Assembly: GCA_011947345.1 (NCBI GenBank)
Contig: JAAVTG010000581.1
Location: 832,914-896,913, forward strand
Length of the DNA stretch: 64,000 bases
DNA from: Phytophthora quininea
Taxonomy: Eukaryota; Oomycota; Peronosporomycetes; Peronosporales; Peronosporaceae
Direction of reading: 5' to 3'
Shown here: positions 45,203-55,963 of the stretch, piece after piece
Numbering within the stretch: the first letter of the stretch is position 1
Layout of the letters: each line of letters starts with the position of its first letter
Notes under the pieces: model-generated
Database searches by the model: none
Told to the model about the DNA's origin: nothing
Seen by the model: the letters and a program-made list of their open reading frames with translations, nothing else
Program-made: the position numbers and the translations under genes

Positions 45203-48200
45203 ATGAGCGACTCTGTGTGGGAAGAAGCGTTTGACGAGACTTCTGGCCGTGCATACTACTTCAATCGCCTGTAAGCGAGCAAGTACACGTGTTCCCATGA
45301 CGACATCAACTAAGTAATCTTGCTTTTATCGGTGGTCAGTACAGGAGATACCTCATGGACACTTCCAGGGAGTCCACAGCAGAGACCAACCTTACAGGTA
45401 GTCTCTGGCAACAAGCCTTCGATGAGGCCTCCCAGACGACGTACTACTATAACATCCACACTGGCGAGACCTCGTGGACACTTCCTGAAGATACCGACGA
45501 AGTCGAGGAAGATTTGACCTATCTGGAGTTTGCGGTAGCGCGTCTGCAAGCGATGTTTCACGGTCATAAAGACCGCAAGCGAGTTCGCCGGATATTTCGA
45601 GCTCAGTATCAACTCACCTTGGATCCAAGCAGTGGGAAAACACTGTACACCAATTTGAAGAGCAATACTTCTTTTGGACCAAACCTGCGCTCTTTCGGAC
45701 ACTTGGAATTCCTGATGACGGCGGTGGCGACGATAATGAAAACGACGACGACGATGAAGACGATGACGACGATTTTGACAGCTTCCAACGGGATGCAGCA
45801 CGAGATGCGGAGGAGGAAGAGGCTGCTGGAGCACTAGCCGCAAATGATGACGGCGAACCTGAAGACGACGAAGAGACCTCCAAGAAGAAGCGTCGCAAGC
45901 TTCCACGCTCCAAAGCACAGCAGATCGTCGATGCAGCAGAAGACTCCACTGATAAAGTGCATTCGCTGACCTTGAGTGGTCTTGACGCGTGGAAGCTGTC
46001 GTCGCGGATCTGGAATCTGCAGCATCTTCAAACCCTTGTGCTTTCGCACAATTGCTTAGAGCGGATCCCGTCAGGGATCCAAGACTTGATCCACTTGGAA
46101 ATGCTCGACGTTAGTTACAACCAGCTCACTCGGCTCCCGTCGTGTCTCCAAACGACCACAACGCTAAGAGAAATCCGCGCGTCACACAACCTTATCCAGA
46201 CATTCTCCCCAAAGCTGTGGAAGCTAAGAGAGATTCGACATCTTGACCTCTCACACAACCGAATGAAGGAACTGCCTTACGTGGAAGGAGACCTGAAGCT
46301 GCTTCGAGAAACTCGGGAATGGCAGGTCGGTGTGGGATTGCTTGAAAATCTTGAAGTGCTGTTGCTTAATGACAACCGCCTAACTGAAGCCCCGAAGTCG
46401 ATCGAAAAGTGTGGTGTTCTTGCGCTATTGGACCTTTCAAATAATCAGCTCACGAGTCTCAGCGACGAAATCCCGGCGCTGGCATCGTTAACAAAATTCT
46501 CTGCGCACCATAATGTTATTCGAGTACTACCCAAGTCAATAGGAGACTTGTCCAATTTGCAGGAAATGGATTTGGCACATAATCGACTGGCAACTCTTCC
46601 TGACAGTATCGGAACTCTTCACAAGCTGGAGACATTGCAGCTCTCGGACAATCAACTGCAGAAACTCCCAGTAGACTTTGGTGCATTGACTCAGCTTCGC
46701 CAATTAAACCTCGACAACAACGCCAAGTTGATCAATCTCGACGCTTTCTTCCGGCATCTAACAAGTATCAGCACATTTTCCGCTTCCTCTTGCGGGATTG
46801 TCATGTTCGAGTCCTCGGACTTCCTTAAGGACTCGCCAGTCCAGACGCTGCGGTTGCGGCAGAATGCGCTGCTGGAGTTTCCCTTGCTAATTGGCCACGC
46901 TACGATGCAAGACACGCTCCAGGAACTTGTACTGGCTGACAATTACCTCACACAAGTGCCCCTTGCTGTTTTGTTGTACTGCAGTCAGCTGCAGCACTTG
47001 GATCTCTCCAACAACTCGCTGTGTGTTCTCCCCACGGAAATCGCTCATCTTCGACGACTTGAAGTGTTGTATCTCCATACGAACGCCCTGCAGGTGCTGC
47101 CCGACGAGCTCACGCAGCTCATACGACTGAGAGATCTTAGGTGTGACCACAACAAAATCGAGGCGTTACCTCTACGTATCGGGAAGTTGATGCAGCTGTC
47201 GAAATTGAATGTCTCGTTCAACCAACTCAAGTCATTGCCAACATCGGTAATCGACCTTACCAAGCTGCAGTCGTTGTATGCGAGCGATAACTTGTTGGTC
47301 ACAGCGCCGCCAGCGATCTATCGCATGAAATGCTTTTGCGACTTCTCAAATAACCCGTTCACTGAGCAGCAGCACAAGCGTCTGCAAGATCGTCACGACC
47401 GAATTGCTCTTGCATCTCGACTTGTTGACACTGGAGACTTCACCAGAGCAGAGCAGATCTTGTCGGAGTTATTAGTCGACGCTAACAATCTTTCATTTGT
47501 TGAGCAGAATGTGCAGACTCCATTGTTGCACTATAAGCGTGGACTCTGCCGGTATATGCTTGTACGTACTCGCTCATTAAAGTTTCTCTTATTTTCTACC
47601 GACTGACACATTCTCGTTGTGCAGTCGAAGTCAGCGAGGCAAACTATTAACGAGACTTCAGCTATCGTGGCTACTTGTGAGCGGGACATTAACGGATCTG
47701 AGCTCGTTCACGCTCGTCAAGTTCGTTTAAAGTTAAAGCAACAAAATCGCGGTGAGCAACCAGAAGCTCCAGCAAAGAAAATATTCCACCAAAATCTCTT
47801 GTCGATAACAACAGCACCGAACCAGATGACACCGTCAAATCCAACTACTTGCAAGCAGTAGAGAACCGTTCAACAGCTCGAGAGCAGCACCACACATTTG
47901 CCCACGGGTCACTAAAAGATCTCGACATCGCAACTCAATTCGGCAGCGTAGAGCTCACCACAGCTTATCATCTAAAGGGTCTCGTTCAGATGGCTTTGCT
48001 TCAATATGCTGAAGCCGTCGACAGCTTTACGAAGGCTCTGCAAAATGTGCACGCTCCATTGCCAGGTCCAGAACCGACAGACAATCAAAAAGAGGCGCAG
48101 CTAGAAGATGCATCGGAGCTTCCATGACAATCCCCGAACCGAGTATCCATCTCTTCTTGTGTCGTGCGGAGGCATATCGTGGACTTGGACAGCTTCCATC

Positions 48201-48941
48201 CGCTATCATAGACCTCCACCACGTCGTTTCTCGGTATCCAATTCAACATGATAGCAGCAAAGTCCAGGCGTTGGAGAACGAATACGTGCGTGAGTGGGAA
48301 GCTCAACAGTCGGCTTGTGGCTTGGACGATGCCGCACTACTACGCGCTTTCAACGTCGAAGCTTCAACAGGACTGGCCAGGAGACCGGAGGTGGTGGATG
48401 TTCACGCTGAGGCTCTCAGCGCAGCCAACTCCAAGAAGAAAATGCCAAATCAAACACGCAAATCAAAGCCAAACGACTACCTCCACACGAACGATTCCGC
48501 CTCGAGTGCGAAGCCAAAACAGAAGCACTGGTCGCCGAGAAACAGCAGCGTCGGGCTCCATTCGACGCCATCAATGCTCGCAGTCAAGTCTTCCTAGCTC
48601 GTGCTCGTGATTTCAAGCGTGAAGTCCGCGCCGCATTGGAAATGGAGCTGGAAGAAAATCGACAGCGCCGAGTCGAGCAGGAAATCGCTCGTGAAGCTGA
48701 GAGGAAGCGCTTGGAGATGCGTCGCGAATTCGACGAGCGGATGGTCATGAAGTACGAAGACGAGTGGATGCACTGGTTCTTGAGCGAAGAGCTGCGTCTT
48801 GAAGACGAGCGTCGCCGTCGTGCTGAAGAGGCCCAACGGAAAGCGGACGCTAAAGTCGCGTACGCTGCACGCCTCGCCAAACGTGGAGGCAAACGTCAAG
48901 CTGCAGCTTCTAGAGGCCGAGGCAGCCCGAAGAGAAAGTAA
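45203..48941 (+). CDS. WW-LRR-TPR-coiled-coil protein (several frame breaks)
   Basis: Exon 1 is 45203-45270; intron 45271-45339 begins GTAAGC and ends CAG. Two WW domains follow each other: VWEEAFDETSGRAYYFNRL joined to TGDTSWTLP, and LWQQAFDEASQTTYYYNIHT with GETSWTLP. A diverged WW-like unit (FWTKPALFRTLG) and a strongly acidic linker come next. Then there are fifteen or more leucine-rich repeats of about 23 residues (45960-47340; LEVLLLNDNRLTEAP type), a second intron near 47562-47624 (GTACGT to TGCAG), two or more TPR units (AYHLKGLVQMALLQYAEAVD; FLCRAEAYRGLGQLPSAIID) and a charged coiled coil ending at 48941. The frame breaks at about 45369 (GGG), 45650, 47840, 48120 and 48480 look like base losses. 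It is probably a cytosolic scaffold; no enzyme domain was seen. The full protein would be about 1,200 residues. Confidence 0.75.
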
Positions 48942-49047
48942 AACAATACATAAAAAGTTAGTTCACAAAGATAAACAGTAGCAAAAGTCCAAGCTCATCT
49001 ATTGTCCTGCAGCCACAGCACGTAACCTCGGAGGAAGACAAGTTACT

Positions 49048-49686
49048 CTAGCTCTTGTCCAGTGGGCGATTGAAGCCTCCATGGCGGTTCATGTACTGCC
49101 TGTACTCCCTCTTGGTCTCACGACGAGCGGTTCCTGTAGCCGCCGTCTTGGCGTTCTCCTCCACCATTTTGCCCTTGGTGGTGTCAAAGTCTCCAAAGCC
49201 CAGAAGCATCTTCATCTGCTCCTCTTCGCTCAAGTGAGAGAGGATATTCACAGGTTCCTCCTTCCCCTCGAGTTTGTGGCTCTTGACGTCAACATCGTGT
49301 CTAGAAATTCAAAGTAACAACAACCAACATCAATCCACAGCGTAACCCACCAATAACTTTTGTGTAACCACATACCTGTCGGACTTCTTCTCGCCACGTC
49401 GAGGCGCCGAGCGTGACGTTGAGCGACGTCCACGTCGACCGACAGGCGAGCGAGACGCAGATCGACTTCTGCTGCGGCTGTAGGAGCGACGGCGGCGGAC
49501 CAGGCTCCGACTTCTGCTGCGGCTTCGGCGATCTCTGCGGCGGCTGCGAGGCGGCGATCGCGAGCGGGAACGCGACACGGAGCGGGACCGACGTCTTCGG
49601 CGACTGTGTGAGGGGCTGCGGCGACGTCTGCGACGCCCCAGGCTGTCTAGCGAGCCGCTGCGGCTGCGACTGCGACTGCGCGGCAT
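49048..49686 (-). CDS. SNRNP27: U4/U6.U5 tri-snRNP 27 kDa protein (SNRNP27)
   Basis: A component of the spliceosomal tri-snRNP in the nucleus. Exon 1 (49376-49686) starts MPRSRSRSRSGS and encodes an Arg/Ser-rich (RS) domain. Intron 49301-49375 begins GTATG and ends TTCTAG. Exon 2 (49048-49300) encodes the family signature: MKMLLGFGDFDTTKGKMVE, then REYRQYMNRHGGFNRPLDKS at the C terminus. The protein is about 187 residues, slightly longer than the human one because of the RS domain. It is intact. It is convergent with the WW-LRR gene (106 bp) and divergent from the CENP-B-like gene. Confidence 0.93.
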
Positions 49687-49759
49687 GAGGTTACACTCCA
49701 AATGGTGCGAAAGGTAACCCAGCCAAATTTTCAGCCAATGAAAACGCCGTTAGCTGAAT
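49687..49759. promoter_or_regulatory. Short bidirectional promoter
   Basis: Only 73 bp separate the start codons of SNRNP27 (minus) and the CENP-B-like gene (plus), so both must use this or overlapping DNA. It contains a CCAAT box (CAGCCAATG near 49732) and an AGCCAAATT sequence just before it. Confidence 0.5.
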
Positions 49760-50436
49760 ATGACGCCGCAGAAGAGGAAGCAGTATGGGGACGAAGCGTT
49801 AGCGAAGGCTGTGGAGCGTGTCGTGGACGGCGGAGAGCGCGCCGCGGTGGTTGGAAGAGAGCAGCGTATCCCGTACCGTACCCTGCTGATGTACGTGTCT
49901 CGACGACGACGTGGAGTGGTTACTCTGGCCAAGAAGAGAGGACCCCTCCGGCTCTCACATCCGACGGAGAGCAGCAACTTTTGCAATGGATGAAAGAACT
50001 GCAGACCGCTGGACTGCCAGTCAGACGACGAGAGCTGCTGGTGAAGGCCAATGAGGTCCTCAAGAGCATCAACGGGCCGGACGCCGTGCTGTCTACAGGC
50101 TGGTACAGCCGCTTTAGGGATCGACACCCAGAGGTTACTGGGCCCGGAGGGCAGTTGGTGATTACGGAGGATTCAGAGCAGATTATGGAGGGTGATAAGC
50201 AGGTGCAACAGCTAGAAGCAGAGAACGAGATACTGACGCCAGCGGAGACGGCTGTGCTGGAAGTACAGAAGAGTTACGTCGATATTTGGCCAGCTCAAGA
50301 TGTCGTGGATGCGTTCGACGTGATGCTGGACTCGGGCAAGGCCAGAATGTTTTCCGTTATGGGACCGGGAGAGCTGAGAGATCTGTGGTTGAGGAAACAA
50401 CTGCGGCAAATGAGAGAGAGGCCACAAGCGTCGTGA
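49760..50436 (+). CDS. CENP-B/psq-type helix-turn-helix protein without DDE domain
   Basis: The ATG at 49760 begins MTPQKRKQYGDEALAKAVER and a psq-like helix-turn-helix (GREQRIPYRTLLMYVSRRRRG). A CENP-B HTH domain follows (GEQQLLQWMKELQTAGLPVRRRELL, LSTGWYSRFRDRHPEV). The C terminus is helical (VQKSYVDIWPAQDVVDAFDVML) with no catalytic DDE motifs, unlike pogo transposases. The frame break at 49943-49946 (CCCC) is fixed by one C. It may be a transcription factor or chromatin protein derived from a transposase; the length and the shared promoter with a housekeeping gene suggest a resident gene. Confidence 0.65.
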
Positions 50437-51150
50437 AAAGGGGTCTGAAATTGGTTTATCGTTCTCCAACTGACCTCGGTTATGGATGAACTTCTGGACA
50501 ACTCAGGCCCCGACCTTGCTCGGACCCACTGTCACAGCTCGAAACATCCCCACCTCTAACGTCATCCGGACCAAAAGTGTTGCCTCGATTCATATCTGGC
50601 GATCCCAAAGAAGACCCAGGTGAAGCAGCAGAGGACTGCAAATTAGTCAGATCGAAACTGGCCGATCGAGCGAACTTTGAGCTCCGATTTGCGTCCGGGT
50701 CGACGTGAGGACTCTGCGGGTGCTGCTATGGATGTCTGCAGTGACGACCCAACAATATTTGGCTTGGTTTCTCCACTGTCGGCATTACTGGAAGATTGGC
50801 CATCCGATCCATGATGTCCAACTGACCGTCGATCGGTGCCGAGGTCATCTGCCGATAACTTCCCGTGTCGCGCACATGGGGACGACCGCCACGCCACCCG
50901 AGACGTCGGAGGACGCCGCGTCTGCTGCCACCGGCCGCGTCCAGAGCTGTCTCGTACTATTACCAAAAACGTTTGACTACTGGGAATATATTTCGCCCGC
51001 CTATTTGACTATCAGGAACGTATTTAACGTATTTGACTATATTCCTGGTAGTCAAATAAATGGGTTTTCAATCTATGTGACACGCCTTCACTTCCGCTTA
51101 AATACGTCCTCGCTTCTTCCTCATTCCAGAATCTGCCGGCTCGAGGAAAG
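50437..51150. other. Intergenic region upstream of a CRN gene
   Basis: About 700 bp with opposing short frames but no recognisable domain. It contains the inverted repeat at 50972-51056 and the presumed promoter of the CRN gene. Confidence 0.35.
50972..51056. repeat. Imperfect 19-bp inverted repeat
   Basis: TTTGACTACTGGGAATATA at 50972 pairs with TATATTCCTGGTAGTCAAA at 51038 with two mismatches and a 47-bp loop. The loop holds another TTTGACTAT copy. It could form a hairpin or be a short MITE-like remnant, about 95 bp before a CRN start codon. Confidence 0.6.
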
Positions 51151-52509
51151 ATGGTGCAGCTCTTCTGTGTGATCGTTGGCGAGGAGAGCGTGTTCTCGGT
51201 GCGAGTGGACGAGAGTGACTTCGTGGATGACTTGAAGGACGCGATCAAGGAGAAGAAGATGTACAACTTTCCTGCCGATAAGTTGCAGCTCTTCCTGGCG
51301 AAGACGGTGGGCGGCGCGTGGCTAGGGCTAGACGAGGCTGGCGCGGCATCTGTGGACCTCGATCAAGATGGGGACGCACAACACTCGAACACGAAGCTCG
51401 TGAAGATGACATCCCTGCAGCGTCTTAAAAACTGCGTCGGACAGCTCCCAGATCAGGACCAAGTTCACGTGCTGGTGGTGGTTCCGGAGCAAAAACACGC
51501 ACAACCTGGATTGTGGCTTGTCGCTGGATCCGTTGAAAACGCGTTGAACACGAAAGGATTCGCTGCAGGCTGTATCGACTGGCGGGGTTATACCTTGATA
51601 CTACGATCCTGCGCGCCGTGCCGAGGACAAGGATAGCGCCCTCTGGTATGAAGGCAAAACATTGCGCATCCACAGTCTGTTCGAGACCAGTAAGTTCACT
51701 CATCCTGTTGATGCAGCTTGTGTTGCTTGGTTGGACTAACTCTTTGTTTGACAGGAGAGAATGCTCTGCTGTTTGACAATGCATTACAGGACGAAAGTAT
51801 CACCTCATCATCCGCACTCAACGGCCACACCGTTTCAACAAATGTTGCATCTCCTGGAATTTCTTGGGAGTTAAGCCAACTTCGGCGCATCTACGGTCGG
51901 GATTATGATCCAAGTGACACCGACTCCCCAAGCCTCGATGTTATCTCTATCAACCACCACCTCGATCGTTGACACAACGGCTAACGAATTCAAGTATCAG
52001 CGTCTCGAGAGCGAAGAGTGGTTCGGGTCGGTGGGGAAGGCACAGAGCTGCCATGTGATGTCCAGAGAGCATTGCCTGAGATATCCAGGCTACAAGAAGT
52101 ATAACAACGACCCAAGCAATCGTCTTGCTCTTTCTGCAGAAATGCACGAGTGGTTTGATGCTCGGTCGTATACGGTGCCGACGATGAAAGTTTCCGTCGA
52201 GTCCACATCGGAAGGATTTGTAATCGGCAACAGATACGAATCTTTTGAGTACGTGCTGAATACTACTTGTTCTAACATTATTTATGATGCCATAGGCGAA
52301 TTTGGTTGTGCGCGTGGAATGCTGAATTCGCAAGACTTCTCTCGCTGCTTTTGAAAGAAGGCTTTGTTGTTGCGGAGGATGGCTTGGAGATGCGAACATC
52401 CGTCTACGTACAGAACAAGAAGGTGTTTTGCGAGTGCATGGAGTGGAAGCGCATACAGACAGAGAAGAGGTGGAGAGAGCACGAGGATATGGCACCTGCT
52501 GTGGACTGA
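51151..52509 (+). CDS. Crinkler (CRN) effector with HNH-like nuclease domain (frame breaks)
   Basis: The N terminus is a typical CRN header: MVQLFCVIVGEESVFSVRV, DDLKDAIKEKK, the LFLAK motif (KLQLFLAKT near 51285) and HVLVVVPE near 51470, which closes the DWL-type region. An intron at 51690-51754 (GTAAGT, branch-like GACTAAC, ACAG) splits the middle. The C-terminal module contains SCHVMSREHCLR near 52045 and NDPSNRLALSAEMHEWFD near 52110, the His and Asn pattern of HNH-type endonucleases; some CRN proteins carry such nuclease domains. Breaks in frame occur near 51595, 51940 and 52290; the stop is at 52507-52509. Host-nucleus action and DNA cleavage are inferred from the family. Whether the breaks are real or sequence errors is open. 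Confidence 0.75.
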
Positions 52510-52569
52510 CAGCACCACACGTAGCGTATCGTAAGATACTACTGAGGTTGAACGACTTCGATCTCAAAA

Positions 52570-52773
52570 ATGGCATACTCACCTGAACAATACCTCGCCA
52601 ACAAAGAGCGCATCAAAGCATCTCAAAAGCGGTACTATGGGCGCACACGTGCCACTCGTTTAGCCTACCAAAAAGGCTACGGGGGGCTTGACCGGTATTG
52701 TCGGGATTATCCTGGGACCAAAAGCCACCAATCCACACCAAAAATGACCAAAAGGCACCATCTTAAACAATAA
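52570..52773 (+). CDS. Small basic hypothetical ORF
   Basis: A 67-residue frame with a basic helical start (YLANKERIKASQKRYYGRTR). No family recognised. It may be chance or the tail of a decayed gene. Confidence 0.2.
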   Translation: MAYSPEQYLANKERIKASQKRYYGRTRATRLAYQKGYGGLDRYCRDYPGTKSHQSTPKMTKRHHLKQ

Positions 52774-53391
52774 AATGCGTGTCTGTCAGATTGGCTGAAA
52801 AATTAACTAATGTAAGTATAAACACAAGTTTAAATAGTACATTGAGATGTCTCAGATACTGAGACAGTGCTCTAATTTGAAACGTCCTAAACTATTTTAA
52901 ACATCTAGATTTTGAAACGTACCTATGACATGGACTATTCTACATACTTTGTCGTTTGGTTCCCACGTGCTCGAAGAGCGTTTCCATCTCCATCTCAAGC
53001 GCCAATATCCAATAGCGAGCAATCAGGCGCTGGTTGCTCACTCTGCATAACTTCTTCAGTTGCGCCCGAGACAGGACAAATATCTAACCAACAACAGAGG
53101 GCTGGGATATCTTCTTTTATCAGTACACTGCTTACCCGGGCTTCCACCCGGGGGCCGCAGTTCGTTTAGTACAGCATTGACAAAAATTGACACTATCGTT
53201 CATGAGAGTGCTGCCTCTTCATCCTCCAGCAGCAGCAGCAGCAGCGGAGTCGGCAGTACAGCTAGCTATATTCCATCTGGCAACGACGGCAATTATTGAA
53301 TGCAATTTAATCACGCGATTTTGAATTCATGTAGTGCGCTAAACAATATTCTCTTAGCTTTTGCCAGAATACAACAGCTAACATCCTAGAT
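52774..53391. other. Gene-poor stretch with an AGC microsatellite
   Basis: Short frames only. A (CAG)6 run lies at 53227-53245. Nothing else was recognised. Confidence 0.35.
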
Positions 53392-53700
53392 TCACTTGCT
53401 GAGTCCATACAAGGTGCGGCCTTGGCGCTTAAGCGCGTAGATGACGTCCATAGTCTTGATTGTTTTTCGATTGGCGTGCTGCGCGTAGACAACGGCATCT
53501 TGAATAAGTTCCTTCAGGAAAACCTTCAGCACTGCCCGGGTATACTCATGGATCAGCCCAGACATTCTGACGACACCTCCACGGCGGGCAAGACGTCGGA
53601 TAGAAGCTGTTGAGATCCCTTGGATGCTGTCACGTAAAATGCGACGGTGGCGCTTGGCGCCCTGTCCAAGACCTTTACCACCTTTGCCACGACCACTCAT
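53392..53700 (-). CDS. Divergent histone H4
   Basis: Core nucleosome protein of 102 residues plus stop, intact. The start chosen is the ATG at 53698-53700 ([12 protein letters not shown]); an in-frame upstream ATG would add nine residues not seen in H4. The N tail keeps Lys5 and Lys8, but the next Lys (position 12) is Gln and one Gly is missing, giving [11 protein letters not shown]. Many normally invariant core positions differ: [54 protein letters not shown]. The C terminus [13 protein letters not shown] replaces the usual YGFGG. H4 is normally almost unchanged across eukaryotes, so this is either a specialised variant or a gene under relaxed constraint. No other histone gene is nearby. Confidence 0.93.
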   Translation of the reverse strand: MSGRGKGGKGLGQGAKRHRRILRDSIQGISTASIRRLARRGGVVRMSGLIHEYTRAVLKVFLKELIQDAVVYAQHANRKTIKTMDVIYALKRQGRTLYGLSK

Positions 53701-54250
53701 CAAAGCGTCACGGCTACAGCAAGGCATGTCGCTTAGACAACGTTCTTAGCAAACGTAAAGCATTGTACTTACGCTGTCCTGGTTGCTGACGTCAATACAC
53801 GTGCATTGATACGAATACAGGGCGTCAAACGTTACCACCTGAACATTTCAGCCTCAACCAAATATTCACACCACAAACGTTGCACCCGTGTCGTAGTAGG
53901 CTCTGCTCTCGGCTCCTGGGTAAATTATCGAGTGATGCCAGGCATCGAGAGCACTACGCTGCTCTATTACGGCTCCATGGAAGTTCAAGTCAGCTACTGT
54001 CCTCATTTTCATCAGTTAGGACAGAGTCTCGCCGAGCAAGTTCAAGTCAGGAGGTGTGGGCATTAGGACACATTGCGCGAAGTGCCAACTGCCCTTCGGA
54101 GCGACTTGTTTAAGGAACTCAAGTACTCGTAACTTCAACAGCCTTGGGAAAGAACGAGGATCCTTCTGCTCCCGTTGTTGCTAGCATATTTCGCGCACCG
54201 TCTCCACTGAATGCCGTCCTAGTAGTGCTGTGCTGCCCCATCGGTGATTT
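53701..54250. other. Intergenic region
   Basis: About 550 bp between the H4 gene and the next coding region; unsupported short frames only. Confidence 0.3.
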
Positions 54251-55128
54251 ATGACGCCCTTAATTGGCCGATATGCAGTTATTTTCAAATATGCTGCTCA
54301 AGCCAAACCAGCAACCCTGAACAAGACCTGGTGGCCAAGCTCTGGCGAAGCGAGGAAGTGCAACGAATCCATCGTGAATGCCATGAATGCACGTCAAGTT
54401 CTGGCTCAGGAAGGATATCTTGTCCTTTACAAGGCTGTCGATGATGCGACCATCAACTTCATGCTGAGACTTGCGCGCGGCAACACGTTATCGTGGAGCA
54501 ATGGCACCTGGAATGGCGAAGCCCTTGACACCTATCGGCCGAGTGCATTGCTGCCACAACCAGTCAATCGCATGCTGACAAACCAGTTTCGCCGCCATTA
54601 CGAGACCTTTTTCCCGGAGTCAACAGCGTCGGAGTGGAGGCTGCTCAGAACCTTGGCGGGGGCCCAAGACCAGCCTGTTCGTCATGATTACCCCCACCTT
54701 TGCCCGACACCCACGCTGCGGACACGAGGTCAGTTCCTGCGTCGCTTTTGGTGACCACTCAGGACGACACGGTCATTTACGGTTATGGGTGGAACCGACT
54801 GGTTGCTGTTCGCTCCAATGCGGATACCATACGGCTCAACAAAGGAGACATGATGCACTTCCGAGGGGACTTCATCTACGCCCCTGCTGGTTACACCACC
54901 AACAATCTTTTCATCCACGGGCGCCTGGACTCACCGTTCTACAATCGGGCTATCGACGTCGACCTTCCTCTTCTCGTCGCTGTCATCGATGATCTTGAAA
55001 TGGTTGACGGTCTGTTCTGCTACGTCCGCAACTGCCCCTTCGTCGCAAGTGGCACGATGTCATTGCGCCGTCACATAAACCGCTATCACTCATTCTTCTT
55101 CGGGAGACCAAGGACGCCGCGTGCGTGA
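54251..55128 (+). CDS. Possible 2OG-Fe(II) oxygenase-like protein with C2H2 finger
   Basis: The first frame (54251-54700) has QEGYLVLYKAVDDATINFML and, at its end, a VRHDYPHL motif. After a one-base change near 54700 the second frame continues with ASLLVTTQDDTVIYGYGWNR, GDMMHFRGDFIYAPAGYTTN and FIHGRLDSPFYNR. This order resembles the His-x-Asp and distal strand of a double-stranded beta-helix oxygenase, although the expected distal His is Tyr in FIYAP. The C terminus carries a C2H2-type finger (CYVRNCPFVASGTMSLRRHI with NRYH). Function is uncertain; it may be a degenerate enzyme fold used for another purpose. Confidence 0.4.
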
Positions 55129-55963
55129 GCTGCTCCAGCAAGATGCCGGTTTGATTGACGAGAACTGCAGGGGTGAACCGTCTCTCAAGATGTGTGTGTT
55201 TTTCTCTCTTTTTGCGTAGTTTAATCTTGCCAATGCAACAACCAAATCTCTATTCAACGTGTGCAAAGTCCTGGGACGTCCACTAAGTTCTCCACTCTGG
55301 CGAAATCGACTTCGTACGGCGGTGAAGAAGATGTGCGCGACGGCAAGGTGACACTTGTCGGACTGAAATGCTCGGTAGTTCTGTGTATTGGCGCTGTAGG
55401 AGGGCTGATATCGTGTGTGCACTTTGAGAGGTATGGCGACATTTGAGAAATGAAGCATCACCACTTGGGCGGGTAGATCCATTGGAGACTTAGACCGAGG
55501 GGCAGGAGACCTGCCTGATGGTGGGTTTATGGAGATCGTGATGTCCATGGGGGTGGAACTACATCTAAAAGTCGAAGAGAAATGCGTCGCTGATTCGAGC
55601 AAACTTGGTGAACCTAGCCCAGCATTGCAAATGTCGTGCCATACTGCTATCTAATTCGTGAAATTTGTGAAGTCTTTCCTGGCAGAAATTGCCTTCAGAA
55701 GACAGCTCGAGGCTGACACCACACGTGTAACACGGTTGTAACGTAAAACGAACTTCATCATCAGTATTTAATCGTCGACCTCAACGCTTTCAGGCCCGAT
55801 CATGTGCGTGAACAGGAGGAGCTTCTTACAACAGGAGAGCAACTTGGATTGTATCAGCTCTTGCTCCTGCTAGCGAAAGCTGCAATGCACAGCGTATGAC
55901 AGCTTGTTCCTATTTTGACATGACAAGTGCAAAATAAAGTGCTGTGATAAACTGTGCCACGAC
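55129..55963. other. Intergenic region / 3' flank of Helitron
   Basis: Frames on both strands (for example 55090-55602 minus) lack recognisable domains. The 3' end of the Helitron (a hairpin followed by CTRR) should fall here, read on the minus strand, but I could not place it. Confidence 0.3.

Noticed and set aside
53227..53245. CAG trinucleotide run as a functional repeat
   Set aside because: Too short and outside any supported gene; ordinary microsatellite.
55090..55602. 170-residue minus-strand frame
   Set aside because: No motif and odd composition; it partly overlaps the C-terminal end of the supported plus-strand gene.
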